Part shown: in pieces, positions 17,686 through 26,329 of the stretch | Numbering within the stretch: position 1 is the first letter of the stretch | Layout: the number at the start of each line of letters is the position of its first letter | Source of the DNA: Clostridia bacterium | GTDB taxonomy: Bacteria > Bacillota > Clostridia > Oscillospirales > Acutalibacteraceae | NCBI GenBank assembly: GCA_017435865.1 | Contig: JAFSEF010000101.1 | Coordinates: 62,001 to 126,000 of the forward strand | Direction: 5' to 3' | DNA length: 64,000 bases | Notes under the pieces: model-generated | What the model saw: the letters and a program-made list of their open reading frames with translations, nothing else | What the model was told of the DNA's origin: nothing | The model's database searches: none | Translations under genes and position numbers: made by a program

Positions 17686-17721
17686 CAAAAAACATCCTTA
17701 TGCTACTTGCATAAAGATGTT
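17686..17721 (-). terminator. Terminator after spoVT
   Basis: Minus-strand hairpin AACATCTTTATGC / GCATAAGGATGTT (one mismatch) followed by a run of T, 26 bases after the spoVT stop. Confidence 0.85.
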
Positions 17722-17746
17722 CATGATTGATTCATAAAGTGTACGA

Positions 17747-18295
17747 TTATTCTTCTGTCTGTTTACCCAGAAAAGTAGCGGCAACCTGTGCAAGCTTTAT
17801 ATCAGTCGGATTCGGATATTGCTGCTGTTCATTTTCTCCCATAAGCAATACAACTGAACCTGATACATCACCGCTACCGATGATTGGATACGCGGCAGCA
17901 ACTTTTCTGTCAGATCCTCTGATTGCGAACAAGGAACGCTTCTCAGATTCTGATGCAATATAAATAGAGCGACTCTCCATTAATTCTTCGAGTTCTTCCG
18001 ACACCCGACGTTCTATTGTATCTTTCTTTGAAATTCCGTTGCAGGTAACAACATGATCACGGTCGGTAATGAGTACCGGCAGGTTGGTTGCCCTGCTGAG
18101 GACCTCACAATACTGCGATGAAAATTGTGCAAGCTCACCCATGGGAGAATATTTCTTAAAGATCACTTCTCCATCAGCATCAGTGTAAATTTCGAGAGGA
18201 TCTCCCTCACGGATTCGCATCGTACGACGTATTTCTTTCGGAATAACAACCCTTCCTAAATCGTCAATTCTTCTTACTATTCCGGTTGCTTTCAT
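17747..18295 (-). CDS. spoVT: Stage V sporulation protein T, AbrB-family regulator
   Basis: The 182-residue protein starts MKATGIVRRIDDLGRVVIPK, the AbrB/MazE swapped-hairpin DNA-binding domain (residues 1-50), and ends in a GAF-like domain (from about 55), as SpoVT does. The strongly conserved KATGIVRRIDDLGRVVIPKEIRRTLRIREGDPLEI-type start separates it from AbrB and Abh. In Bacillus it tunes sigma-G genes in the forespore, so this organism is very probably a spore former. AAAGGAG lies 8 bases before the ATG. A sigma-G-like promoter is visible upstream. Confidence 0.97.
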   Translation of the reverse strand: MKATGIVRRIDDLGRVVIPKEIRRTMRIREGDPLEIYTDADGEVIFKKYSPMGELAQFSSQYCEVLSRATNLPVLITDRDHVVTCNGISKKDTIERRVSEELEELMESRSIYIASESEKRSLFAIRGSDRKVAAAYPIIGSGDVSGSVVLLMGENEQQQYPNPTDIKLAQVAATFLGKQTEE

Positions 18296-18327
18296 ATATA
18301 AATCTCCTTTAATTCAATTAGCAATGT

Positions 18328-18356
18328 TAGTATATGAGCATAAAGGGAATTTATAC
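18328..18356 (-). promoter_or_regulatory. Candidate sigma-G promoter of spoVT
   Basis: On the minus strand GTATA (18356-18352) and TATACTA (18334-18328) are separated by 17 bases, close to the forespore sigma-G pattern (G-N-A-T-R and C-A-T-N-N-T-A / CATACTA). Bacillus spoVT is known to depend on sigma-G. The match is partial. Confidence 0.45.
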
Positions 18357-18376
18357 TGACAAAAATATTCATTCAT

Positions 18377-19159
18377 TTATCTGCAAACCCATAAATTACG
18401 TATTTGATCTTTGATGTCCGACAAGTTCCAAAGTTTTTCAGAGCGAACTATACTGTTAGGATCATTTATTTTAACCTTACCATCGATATATTCTGTCATT
18501 ACAATGAAATGACCGCTTGACGTGAAATCTCCAGGACCCATGATGCAAATGATTGGATTGCCGACAGAGAGATTCCTGATAATTCTGTTCTCATCAAGTG
18601 GGATTTCTGTTACATCTAACCCAAGTTTTCTTCCACCCTCTGAAATCAAACTCCATGAACTGCCGTTACCGTCAATACTATATCCATTCATTTCAGAAAA
18701 TTCAGCAACATATTTCGGAGTGTATTTCACGTCATTTAAAAGATAAATGCAAACCATAGAAAGACAGGTCGGACCGCAACCGGAAATTGCCATCAAATCG
18801 CCTGCATACTGATTATAGCCCCATCGTTCATCCCATTGTAAAAGAAGGGGAACTTTTTCGACATTCTTGTAATCAGACAGATCAATCTCAAAATCAATAT
18901 CCTTTTTAAGCGGATAGTTTAAAACAAATTCTTTCGTTTCAGGATTTTTCTCCAAGAGGGAAATCAAACTTTCTGGCCAAGAATTTGTTGGTATTTGATA
19001 TCGTTGTGCAAAATTATCGATGATTGGATTCGTTGCAACAGGTTCAGAATATGCATGAGTTGGTGGTATTGTGGCAGATTCTTGCTCTGAGCAACCGGTT
19101 ATCGATATTATTATTCCTATAATCAAACACACAAATAAATACATACATTTTTTGTTCAT
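18377..19159 (-). CDS. C39-like cysteine peptidase lipoprotein
   Basis: A signal peptide ends in the lipobox ITGC (Cys 23), so the mature protein is a lipoprotein on the outer face of the membrane. From about residue 100 it matches the C39-like papain fold (Peptidase_C39_2): LLQWDERWGYNQY, the catalytic Cys in SGCGPTCLSM, His in GHFIVMTEY, and the Asp/Asn in INDPNS. These proteins are exported peptidases or amidases of mostly unknown substrate. It lies downstream of the VanRS-like pair but after a terminator, so it is probably a separate transcript. The spoVT promoter is about 20 bases beyond its stop. Confidence 0.88.
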   Translation of the reverse strand: MNKKCMYLFVCLIIGIIISITGCSEQESATIPPTHAYSEPVATNPIIDNFAQRYQIPTNSWPESLISLLEKNPETKEFVLNYPLKKDIDFEIDLSDYKNVEKVPLLLQWDERWGYNQYAGDLMAISGCGPTCLSMVCIYLLNDVKYTPKYVAEFSEMNGYSIDGNGSSWSLISEGGRKLGLDVTEIPLDENRIIRNLSVGNPIICIMGPGDFTSSGHFIVMTEYIDGKVKINDPNSIVRSEKLWNLSDIKDQIRNLWVCR

Positions 19160-19191
19160 TAAAAAAACTCCCGTCTTATTTTGATGGGAGT
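19160..19191 (-). terminator. Terminator after the VanRS-like operon
   Basis: Minus-strand stem ACTCCCATC / GACGGGAGT (one mismatch) followed by seven T. It lies directly before the start codon of the C39-like peptidase, whose own promoter I could not place. Confidence 0.8.
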
Positions 19192-19252
19192 ATTATAACA
19201 AGTATCAAACTATTCAGTTTTACTTACTTATGAAGACAATCTTAAGTTTTTC

Positions 19253-20314
19253 TTACAAAGGCAATACTACCTTAAATTCCATCATTCCGTTGTTGCAAGA
19301 AGCGGTGATCGTGCCGTTGTGAAGTTCAACAATTTGTTTAGCAATTGCAAGACCTAAACCTGCACCACCGCTCTCTGTTCTTCTTGCGTTATCTATACGA
19401 TAGAACTTATCAAAAAGGCGTTCAAGTTTTGCCTTTGGAATATCATCCCCCTGATTATTCACTATAATAATTATTTTATCATCTATTCTATGTGCTATAC
19501 AAGTGATATCAGTGCCATTATGACTATAATTCACAGCATTCCGGAAAAGATTATCAAAAACACGAGCAAGCTTGTCAGCATCTGCAACAACGATTAATTC
19601 TTCTTCAATCTCTTGTACTAATCTTAAGCTCTTATCTGCAAACATAGGAAAAAATTCATCAATAATCTGAACCAATAGAATAGTAAGATTGACCTTCGAT
19701 TTTTGTGAATCGATTGTATTAAGATTTAATCGGGTAATATCAAAGAATTCATTGATTAACTGTTCTAATCGATAAGCTTTATTCAGAGCAATTCCTGTGT
19801 ATTTTTTCCTTTGTTCTAAAGGTAAATCGACGGTTTCTTCCAATAAACTCAAATAACCGATGACTGATGTTAACGGGGTTTTTAAATCATGAGCAAGATA
19901 TACAATCAAATCATTCTTCTGTTGCTCTGCAAGTGCTCTTGCTCTTTCATTCTCTTTCAATTCAAACTTGAAGTCATTCAACTTTTGAACCAAATCTCTT
20001 ATTTCATCCGGACAATTTGCATCAAAAACGATTGATTCGTCATCTGATATTGAATCGCTTGCTAACTTAAGCAATTTACTGACTCTAAAAACATAAAAGA
20101 CTGATATTATCACCAAACCAAACACAAAAATGAACATAGCAGTCAGCATTCTGTTGTTGTTTATAGAATCAAACAGATCTGCAGGAAGATGATTATAAAG
20201 ATAATCAATTACTGTTCCGTTAAAAACAGTATCCATTACAATAATAAACAGAACAAAAACGGCAGTATATATCAATATCTGTGATATGTATTTTTTTATA
20301 ACATTATTTTTCAA
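19253..20314 (-). CDS. Sensor histidine kinase, VanS-like
   Basis: The 353-residue protein has two membrane segments (about 13-31 and 57-78) with only about 25 residues outside, then a short linker helix, the H-box LAHDLKTPLTSVIGYLSLLEE (His in about the middle of the protein), the N-box DNLFRNAVNYS, and the G-boxes NNQGDDIP and GGAGLGLAIAKQIV. The H-box is nearly the VanS form. No vanHAX genes accompany it, so it need not concern glycopeptides; the small outer loop suggests that it senses the membrane or wall. The start is TTG and overlaps the response regulator gene by 11 bases. Confidence 0.92.
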   Translation of the reverse strand: MKNNVIKKYISQILIYTAVFVLFIIVMDTVFNGTVIDYLYNHLPADLFDSINNNRMLTAMFIFVFGLVIISVFYVFRVSKLLKLASDSISDDESIVFDANCPDEIRDLVQKLNDFKFELKENERARALAEQQKNDLIVYLAHDLKTPLTSVIGYLSLLEETVDLPLEQRKKYTGIALNKAYRLEQLINEFFDITRLNLNTIDSQKSKVNLTILLVQIIDEFFPMFADKSLRLVQEIEEELIVVADADKLARVFDNLFRNAVNYSHNGTDITCIAHRIDDKIIIIVNNQGDDIPKAKLERLFDKFYRIDNARRTESGGAGLGLAIAKQIVELHNGTITASCNNGMMEFKVVLPL

Positions 20315-20990
20315 CTTTATAACCTACTCCCCATACGGTTTTAATAATATTGGGTTTGCGTGAAGGTTCTTTCAACTTTTCACGTAGTCTTCTTATGTGC
20401 ACCATTACAGTATTATTGCTGTCAAGATACTTTTCTTTCCACACAGCTTCAAATATTTTTTCACTGGAAACTACATTGCCGGCATTTTCACATAGTAACC
20501 ACAATATATCAAATTCAGTAGGTGTCAGAATAATATCCGCATCAAAGAGTGATACTGTGTGTTCACGTTTATTGATAACAAGACCTTTGCTTTCGAACAT
20601 TTCAACACTTGATTTCATTCCATCATAACTTTTATATCGTCGCATTTGTGCCTTTACGCGTGCTAATAACTCAAGAGGATTAAATGGCTTCGTAACATAA
20701 TCATCCGCACCGATGCTAAGCCCTGTGATTTTATCAACATCCTCAACACGTGCTGTGAGCATGATAATCGGAAATGTCTTGTTGTCACGAATTTTTGCAC
20801 ATAATTCAAAACCATCCATTCCGGGCATCATGACATCAAGAATAGCCAACTCTATGTTCTGATTTTCTTGTATCTCCCTATAGGCTTCCACTGAATCATA
20901 ATATTTTAAGGTTTCGTAACCTTCATTTCTTAAAATAACATCAACAAGATCAGCTATTTCCTTTTCATCGTCTACAATAATAATGCTCAT
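20304..20990 (-). CDS. OmpR/PhoB-family response regulator, VanR-like
   Basis: The 228-residue regulator has a receiver domain (acidic pair DDEKE near the start, phosphorylated Asp in LAILDVMMPGMDG, Thr in MLTARVEDVDKI, Lys in DDYVTKPFNPLELLARV) and a C-terminal winged helix (LTPTEFDILWLLCENAG, NTVMVHIRRLREKL, VWGVGYKVEK). It pairs with the histidine kinase encoded directly downstream. A 13-base palindrome lies upstream of its probable promoter and might be its own binding site. Confidence 0.95.
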   Translation of the reverse strand: MSIIIVDDEKEIADLVDVILRNEGYETLKYYDSVEAYREIQENQNIELAILDVMMPGMDGFELCAKIRDNKTFPIIMLTARVEDVDKITGLSIGADDYVTKPFNPLELLARVKAQMRRYKSYDGMKSSVEMFESKGLVINKREHTVSLFDADIILTPTEFDILWLLCENAGNVVSSEKIFEAVWKEKYLDSNNTVMVHIRRLREKLKEPSRKPNIIKTVWGVGYKVEK

Positions 20991-21072
20991 AATTATCCCC
21001 TTGATATGATTTTTTTCAATTGTATCATATGTTAAAAAGAAATATATTAAGAATTTCTTACGAATGACAGCA

Positions 21073-22179
21073 TTAATATAAGTAATACGGTTTTACTCTA
21101 TTTGTGAACGATGAAATTTTCATATTTTGTTCTTGTGTAAATAACTGAAGGTCAAAATCTTTTCCTATAAATGCATCTGTGCCAAGCAGATTGTTAAGAA
21201 ATTCGTCACATTCAAATTCCTTATAAAGATGGCGAATTGTGTCCAGCAGAGATAGTCCGCATAAAAATGAATCAAATTTGTCATAATCTGTGATGTGTAT
21301 CTGCACACCGTTGCAACATATATCCTTGTATTTACTGAACGTCGGAACAAATTGTATCTCTCTGAACCATACACCGGGAAATTGCTTGCTGTTCATGGTG
21401 TCTGCAAGTTGTAAACCATCGATAAAAGGAGCACCGATATATTCAAACGGTTTTGTTGTACCTCTGCCTTCTGAAATATTGGTTCCTTCAAACAAAACTG
21501 TACCGATATAAACAAGGGCTGTTTCAAATGTAGGAATATTGGGAGACGGTGCAATCCACGGCATGTGCAATGATCTGAAAGTGTCATTCCTGTTCAGATT
21601 CTGACAGGTTACAACATGCAATTCACAGTTAATATTATACTGATCATTGATCCACATTGCATATTCACCTGTTGTCAGGCCATATTGTGACGGAACAGGA
21701 TACATACCGACAAACGATGAATACTTTTCTTCCAGCAATGTCCCGCTTAAACGGTCAAGACCAAGAGGATTGAATCTGTCAAACACAACAAGCGGAATGC
21801 CGATTCTGCAGCATTCTATCATTGCATTTGCAAGAACTGAAATGTGTGTATAGAAACGAAGACCAAGATCCTGAATATCATAACAAATAACATCAAGACC
21901 GCTGAAATCAATCTGATTTCCTTCGTTAAACAAGGATAACACCGGCAGATTTGTCCTTACATCAATTGTGTTGCTGACATCATCTCCAGCCTGCAACGTT
22001 CCGTACAGACCATGCTCAGGAGCAAAAAGTTTAGTAAGATTATATCGCTCATTGACAACATCTGCAGTACGTTTGAAATTTGTTGTTATGCCTGTATGAT
22101 TTGTTATCAATCCTACTCGTTTATCTTTTAACCACACGTCAGCTTTTTCAATACAGTCAATTCCATGTTTATATGACAT
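21073..22179 (-). CDS. namZ: Exo-beta-N-acetylmuramidase NamZ (DUF1343 family)
   Basis: The 368-residue protein matches the DUF1343 family, whose Bacillus member NamZ removes terminal MurNAc from peptidoglycan fragments. Seen are RVGLITNHTGIT, LFAPEHGLYG, CYDIQDLGLRFYTHI, FDRFNPLG and EGTNISEGRGTTKPFE. Its partners murQ and a sugar kinase directly upstream make a MurNAc salvage unit and strongly support the role. Unlike the secreted Bacillus enzyme it has no signal peptide (start MSYKHGIDCIEKA), so it may act on imported fragments. It begins two bases after murQ ends. Confidence 0.92.
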   Translation of the reverse strand: MSYKHGIDCIEKADVWLKDKRVGLITNHTGITTNFKRTADVVNERYNLTKLFAPEHGLYGTLQAGDDVSNTIDVRTNLPVLSLFNEGNQIDFSGLDVICYDIQDLGLRFYTHISVLANAMIECCRIGIPLVVFDRFNPLGLDRLSGTLLEEKYSSFVGMYPVPSQYGLTTGEYAMWINDQYNINCELHVVTCQNLNRNDTFRSLHMPWIAPSPNIPTFETALVYIGTVLFEGTNISEGRGTTKPFEYIGAPFIDGLQLADTMNSKQFPGVWFREIQFVPTFSKYKDICCNGVQIHITDYDKFDSFLCGLSLLDTIRHLYKEFECDEFLNNLLGTDAFIGKDFDLQLFTQEQNMKISSFTNRVKPYYLY

Positions 22180-22181
22180 AA

Positions 22182-23003
22182 TTACTTCTCCATTATTTCA
22201 CTATCAGCATTTATTGCTTTTTTTATGTTCCAATCATTGATTTCAAGAAGTGCCAAAGCAGTATTATAGTCACAATGAAGTATTTCACAAACAATTCGTA
22301 TCATTCTGTCTTTCAGTTTTACATTACTCGGTTGCAGATTAATCATCATGTTTTCATATACTTTTCCTGTTTTTACCATGGCAGATGTGGATATCATATT
22401 CAGTACAAGTTTTTGTGCAGTACCGCTTTTCATCCGCGTTGAACCGGTTATTACTTCAGGTCCGGTATCAGTTACAACAGAAAGTTTTGCTAATGTTTCC
22501 ATCTTAGTGCCGTAATTATTTGTAATACTGACACTGACAGCACCGACATCATTTGCATATTGAAGGGCTGCAATGACATATCGTGCTCCCCCTGAAGCAG
22601 AAATGCCGATAACTATGTCTTTATCACACAGATTACACTTTTTCAGATCTTCTACACCTGCATCCGCATTATCTTCATTCGCTTCTGAAGCACCTGTCAT
22701 TGATTTTTCACCACCTGCTATCAGAGCAACAACCTGTTCCTTGGGCGTTCCGAACGTCGGCGGGCATTCTGCAGCATCTAAAACACCAAGTCGTCCTGAT
22801 GTTCCTGCTCCGACATAAAACAGTCTGCCGCCTTTGGTGAACGCTTCAACAACAGCATCACACACTTTACAAATGTCAGGTATGGCATTTTCAACTGCTT
22901 TGACAGCGTTCATGTTTTCTGTATTCATAAGTTGCAACATGGACATAGTGTCCATGTTATCAATATGCATGGATGCTTCATTTCGCATTTCCGTTCTTAA
23001 CAT
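22182..23003 (-). CDS. murQ: N-acetylmuramic acid 6-phosphate etherase
   Basis: The 273-residue SIS-domain enzyme splits the lactyl ether of MurNAc-6-phosphate to give GlcNAc-6-phosphate and lactate. The signatures GRLFYVGAGTSGRLGVLDAAECPPTFG, AGGEKSMTGASEANEDN and TGSTRMKSGTAQKLVLNMIST are complete, including the catalytic glutamate in AAECPPTFG. It is about 25 residues shorter at the N-terminus than E. coli MurQ. GGGGAG lies 6 bases before the ATG. It is the middle gene of the salvage operon. Confidence 0.97.
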   Translation of the reverse strand: MLRTEMRNEASMHIDNMDTMSMLQLMNTENMNAVKAVENAIPDICKVCDAVVEAFTKGGRLFYVGAGTSGRLGVLDAAECPPTFGTPKEQVVALIAGGEKSMTGASEANEDNADAGVEDLKKCNLCDKDIVIGISASGGARYVIAALQYANDVGAVSVSITNNYGTKMETLAKLSVVTDTGPEVITGSTRMKSGTAQKLVLNMISTSAMVKTGKVYENMMINLQPSNVKLKDRMIRIVCEILHCDYNTALALLEINDWNIKKAINADSEIMEK

Positions 23004-23017
23004 ATCAGACTCCCCTG

Positions 23018-23953
23018 TTATTTCTGTACTTTTGTATTGAATAGCTCCATTGCTTTATTAATTGCTCCATCAACCGGTTCTTCTTCAAGTGCAATCAATG
23101 CAGTGTTCGATACGTTTTGCTGCAAAAGCGGAAACAGAATGTCTTTTCTGTTTGACAGTCCACCGGCAATATATACAGGAATCTGTCGGTTATCAAATTC
23201 TTTTGCAGCTACAGCAATACGATCAGAAACATATTTCATATTATTCTTGATAATATTTTCAGCAACTTTATCGTTGCTTTTTACTGCTTCAAACACAAGA
23301 TCAGCAAAAGATGCAATGTAGCTTTTACCGCCATTATAAAACGATTTCAAATGTTGTTCAACAGACTCACCAAGGCGATCCTTAAACAAAGCATTCAGCA
23401 CAGTTGGTAAACCACTACCATCAACTGCACAAAGTGCTGCTGCAACTGCATCCCTGCCGATGGAATAACCACTGCCGCCATTATCAAAGAACCAGCCCCA
23501 ACCGCCAATCTGCTTTTTGAGGGAGCCATTGACAGAGCACACAACAAAACCCGTTCCCATAATTACAAGTATATAGTCATGATGTGTTATCAATGCGGAT
23601 ATATTATCGATATCACTTGAATTACCGTAACACATAAAGCCAAATTGCCCGAAGAATTGATTTAATTCATTCCTGTTGACTAATGATCCACCGCCGGATA
23701 AACCTGCATACAAAACAATATCAGAATAAGACAATCCGTTGCAGATTTCGTCAATTCCTCTTTTTAACAGTGCAGTTGTGTTCTTCATTCCGATATCATT
23801 CGGATTAGAAGCACCGAGAATCAATTTCCGATTCACACTGCCGTCAGACGATACAAGTTTAAATGTTGTCTTTGTACCACCGCCATCTATGCCAAGATAG
23901 TAATGCGTATGTACTGATGAAAATGATTCGCAAAAATAATTGTTAGTTTGCAA
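23018..23953 (-). CDS. murK: BadF/BcrA-type sugar kinase, probable MurNAc/GlcNAc kinase
   Basis: The 311-residue ASKHA kinase has the phosphate-1 loop LGIDGGGTKTTFKLV, VIMGTGFVVCSVN, GGWGWFFDNGGSGYSIGRDAV and YIAGGLSNRK. This is the eukaryotic-type GlcNAc-kinase branch, to which clostridial MurK belongs. MurK phosphorylates MurNAc (and GlcNAc) at position 6, giving the MurQ substrate; the operon supports this choice over other sugars. The start appears to be TTG, 10 bases after AAGGAG, as no ATG or GTG lies in frame before the kinase domain. No MurNAc importer is present. Confidence 0.82.
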   Translation of the reverse strand: MQTNNYFCESFSSVHTHYYLGIDGGGTKTTFKLVSSDGSVNRKLILGASNPNDIGMKNTTALLKRGIDEICNGLSYSDIVLYAGLSGGGSLVNRNELNQFFGQFGFMCYGNSSDIDNISALITHHDYILVIMGTGFVVCSVNGSLKKQIGGWGWFFDNGGSGYSIGRDAVAAALCAVDGSGLPTVLNALFKDRLGESVEQHLKSFYNGGKSYIASFADLVFEAVKSNDKVAENIIKNNMKYVSDRIAVAAKEFDNRQIPVYIAGGLSNRKDILFPLLQQNVSNTALIALEEEPVDGAINKAMELFNTKVQK

Positions 23954-23979
23954 GGCCGATCATCTCCTTTTCTGATTCT

Positions 23980-24008
23980 ATTATAAAATAATATTCAACT
24001 GCTTACAA
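23980..24008 (-). promoter_or_regulatory. Sigma-A promoter of the MurNAc salvage operon
   Basis: TTGTAA (24008-24003) and TATAAT (23985-23980) on the minus strand, 17-base spacer. Confidence 0.75.
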
Positions 24009-24011
24009 TAG

Positions 24012-24047
24012 AAAAAACAGATAAACCTGCTATTGCAAGTTTATCTG
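24012..24047 (-). terminator. Terminator after the diaminopropionate ammonia-lyase gene
   Basis: Minus-strand stem CAGATAAAC / GTTTATCTG (9 perfect pairs) followed by six T. It overlaps the region just upstream of the murK promoter. Confidence 0.88.
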
Positions 24048-24058
24048 CTCATTTTAAA

Positions 24059-25243
24059 TCAATAGCCATTGACTATTCTGATGTAATTTTCAGTGTCGGT
24101 TGCACCTTCCGTATTAAAGAACAACACTTTCGATTGATTATTCAGTTGCAAACGACCTTTGATTTCAGCCAATTGCGGATTTGTCATAATCTCAGCAACA
24201 CATCCGAATGCAGAAGCACCGCTTTCACCTGCAACAACAGGTGTGTCGTCTCCGAATGGTTTTGCAAGTAGTCTCATTCCGTTTGCAGCTGCCTCATCAT
24301 GGAATGCAATAAAATGATCTGCATTCTCAGATAAGATATCCCAGGCGATACTGCAAGGTTCACCGCAAGCAAGACCTGCCATAATGGTATTCATTTCACC
24401 GTCGACACAGTGTAATTTTCCGTCACAAGCAGCAGCGGTACGATAAAAACAATCAGCACTCAGAGGTTCGACAATGGTAATAATCGGACGTTCTTCTTTG
24501 TAGACAGAGGCAAAGAATGCAGCAACTGCAGCTGCCATTGAGCCGACTCCTGCCTGTAAAAAAATGTGTGTAGGATTATCAGGTAATTGTTCGTATGCTT
24601 CAAGTGCCATAGTACAATATCCCTGCATAATAAATTTCGGAATTTCAGTATAACCATCAAAAGCAGTATCTTGTACAAGTATATACCCATTTTCATTTGC
24701 CTGTTGCGTAGCAAGTCTGACAGTGTCGTCGTAATTATAATCGGTTATACTTGCATCAGCACCGGCATTCTTAATGTTTTCAAGTCGTTCAGCTGCTGAA
24801 CCTTTCGGCATATAAACGATGCTTTTGCAACCGAATTGCGTAGCAGACCATGCGACACCTCTGCCATGATTGCCGTCAGTAGCAGTGATAAAAGTCAAAT
24901 TTTTATTATCAGCTCTCATTTCCGCGGAAATAAGTTGATTGTAATCGGTCTCAAAAACATTCATTCCGGCTTTGCGTGCCAGTATGTTACCGATCGCAAA
25001 ACTGCCGCCAAGCACCTTAAAAGCATGCAATCCGAAACGTTCATCTTCATTTTTTATATAAATGTCAGCAAGTCCCAATGCAGTGGCTGTATTTGTCATC
25101 ACAACAAGAGAAGTTTCGCAGTAAGCCGGAAATGATTTATGGTATTTTCGCACATTATTTGCAACATCTATACAATAATCCTGTAAAGAAATTTTCTTTT
25201 CAGCATTGTGTGTGATTGAAGCAATTCTAAAATTCTTATTCAT
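24059..25243 (-). CDS. dpaL: Diaminopropionate ammonia-lyase
   Basis: The 394-residue fold-type II PLP enzyme splits 2,3-diaminopropionate to pyruvate and two ammonia. The PLP lysine is in RFGLHAFKVLGGSFAIG, and TATDGNHGRGVAWSA and QAGVGSMAAAVAAFF match DpaL/YgeX, with the characteristic GESGASAFG near the end. The length matches E. coli YgeX (398). I used the ATG at 25243, 5 bases after AAAGGAG; the frame stays open for 69 codons more inside the upstream gene, but that is a shadow. It is the last gene of a three-gene unit. Confidence 0.95.
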   Translation of the reverse strand: MNKNFRIASITHNAEKKISLQDYCIDVANNVRKYHKSFPAYCETSLVVMTNTATALGLADIYIKNEDERFGLHAFKVLGGSFAIGNILARKAGMNVFETDYNQLISAEMRADNKNLTFITATDGNHGRGVAWSATQFGCKSIVYMPKGSAAERLENIKNAGADASITDYNYDDTVRLATQQANENGYILVQDTAFDGYTEIPKFIMQGYCTMALEAYEQLPDNPTHIFLQAGVGSMAAAVAAFFASVYKEERPIITIVEPLSADCFYRTAAACDGKLHCVDGEMNTIMAGLACGEPCSIAWDILSENADHFIAFHDEAAANGMRLLAKPFGDDTPVVAGESGASAFGCVAEIMTNPQLAEIKGRLQLNNQSKVLFFNTEGATDTENYIRIVNGY

Positions 25244-25253
25244 GCAAACTCCT

Positions 25254-26315
25254 TTAAAGAGATAAGTTCTTTCTTGCATTATCACGCAGCTCATTGCGAT
25301 AACGCTCTGTGATTCGTTCAAATGCAGACTTTGTTGCATACCACGTCCGGTCGGGTGCCTTTGCTCTGTAATCATTTGCATCAGATCCTTTGAATCCCCA
25401 TGCAAAAATATTTCGTGCCCCGGCATCATAAATAGCATCTGCAGCAGCAATAAGTTCCTCTTCTTTATTTATACCGACATTAAAAGCCTGCAACCACAAA
25501 TTGTGATCTTTATTATACTTACTGCAAATATCTATATTTTGTTTCGATTTTTCATAAACAAATCGGTAAACATCTTCATAAGATGAAGGAACAGCACCAA
25601 TCCAATACGGATCAGAACCGATATTATCAAGAGCCGGTTCAGTGCAAATACTTTCAAGATCAACTCCGAGATCAACCTGATGTTTGCTCACGTTGCTGCT
25701 GAACATAACACAAACAGAGTTATACATACCTTTATCTTTTGCGTATTGTGCAACGGTGTGAAAATAGTTAGAAATTGACCACTTACGGAACGCCTCGACT
25801 TCTTTGGTAAACAAAGACGGCATAGGTTGATTATAGCGTTCTTCGAATATTTTTTTACAGACATCACAACAACATGTCCAGTTTCTGACATCAGAACTAC
25901 GATCGTCAGCAAGATGCGGTTCGTCCCAGAATATCTTTCTTGCCCCTGCATCATAAACAGCATCTATCCATCTCTTGGTAAAATCAACAAAAGATTGGTG
26001 ATTATAGCAAACCCTGACAGCGTTGATTGTTGAGTCAGAGTTTACCTGATGTGCTTCAGGATGATATGACAAGAAGTGAGATTTATCACCGGGAGGGCCT
26101 CCGAGTCCCCAATTGTCAACCCATACATCCAGTCCGTAATAATCGGAAATGGAAAAGATTTCTCCCATAATCTGATTGTGTCTGTCCCAATCGTTATGTG
26201 AAAACATATGCAATACTGAATTAAAACCGCTTGCAGCCAATTCCTTCATATCATCGCTGACATGATGAAGCATTCTGTTGCCGTGATACGCAATTCCTTT
26301 TATAAGTGTTTCCAT
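25254..26315 (-). CDS. TIM-barrel protein of unknown function, glycoside-hydrolase-like
   Basis: I do not recognise a named family. The 353 residues read like a TIM barrel of the uncharacterised glycoside-hydrolase-like groups: GIAYHGNRMLHHV at the start, HMFSHNDWD, VWVDNWGLGG, then IFWDEPHLADD, where Asp and Glu could be catalytic, a four-cysteine pair CCCDVC, and IFAWGFKG near the end. There is no signal peptide. It lies between rpe and dpaL with 14- and 10-base gaps, so the three are one transcript. Sugar- or amino-sugar-derived substrates are a guess. Confidence 0.75.
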   Translation of the reverse strand: METLIKGIAYHGNRMLHHVSDDMKELAASGFNSVLHMFSHNDWDRHNQIMGEIFSISDYYGLDVWVDNWGLGGPPGDKSHFLSYHPEAHQVNSDSTINAVRVCYNHQSFVDFTKRWIDAVYDAGARKIFWDEPHLADDRSSDVRNWTCCCDVCKKIFEERYNQPMPSLFTKEVEAFRKWSISNYFHTVAQYAKDKGMYNSVCVMFSSNVSKHQVDLGVDLESICTEPALDNIGSDPYWIGAVPSSYEDVYRFVYEKSKQNIDICSKYNKDHNLWLQAFNVGINKEEELIAAADAIYDAGARNIFAWGFKGSDANDYRAKAPDRTWYATKSAFERITERYRNELRDNARKNLSL

Positions 26316-26329
26316 AGGTTATCCTCTCA

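Noticed and set aside
19253..20990. Vancomycin-resistance locus
   Set aside because: The kinase and regulator resemble VanS and VanR, but no vanH, vanA/B ligase or vanX is nearby; such pairs are common in clostridia as general wall-stress or unknown sensors.
25244..25450. A 69-codon N-terminal extension of the diaminopropionate ammonia-lyase
   Set aside because: It overlaps the TIM-barrel gene in another frame and resembles no part of DpaL; AAAGGAG lies directly before the ATG at 25243.
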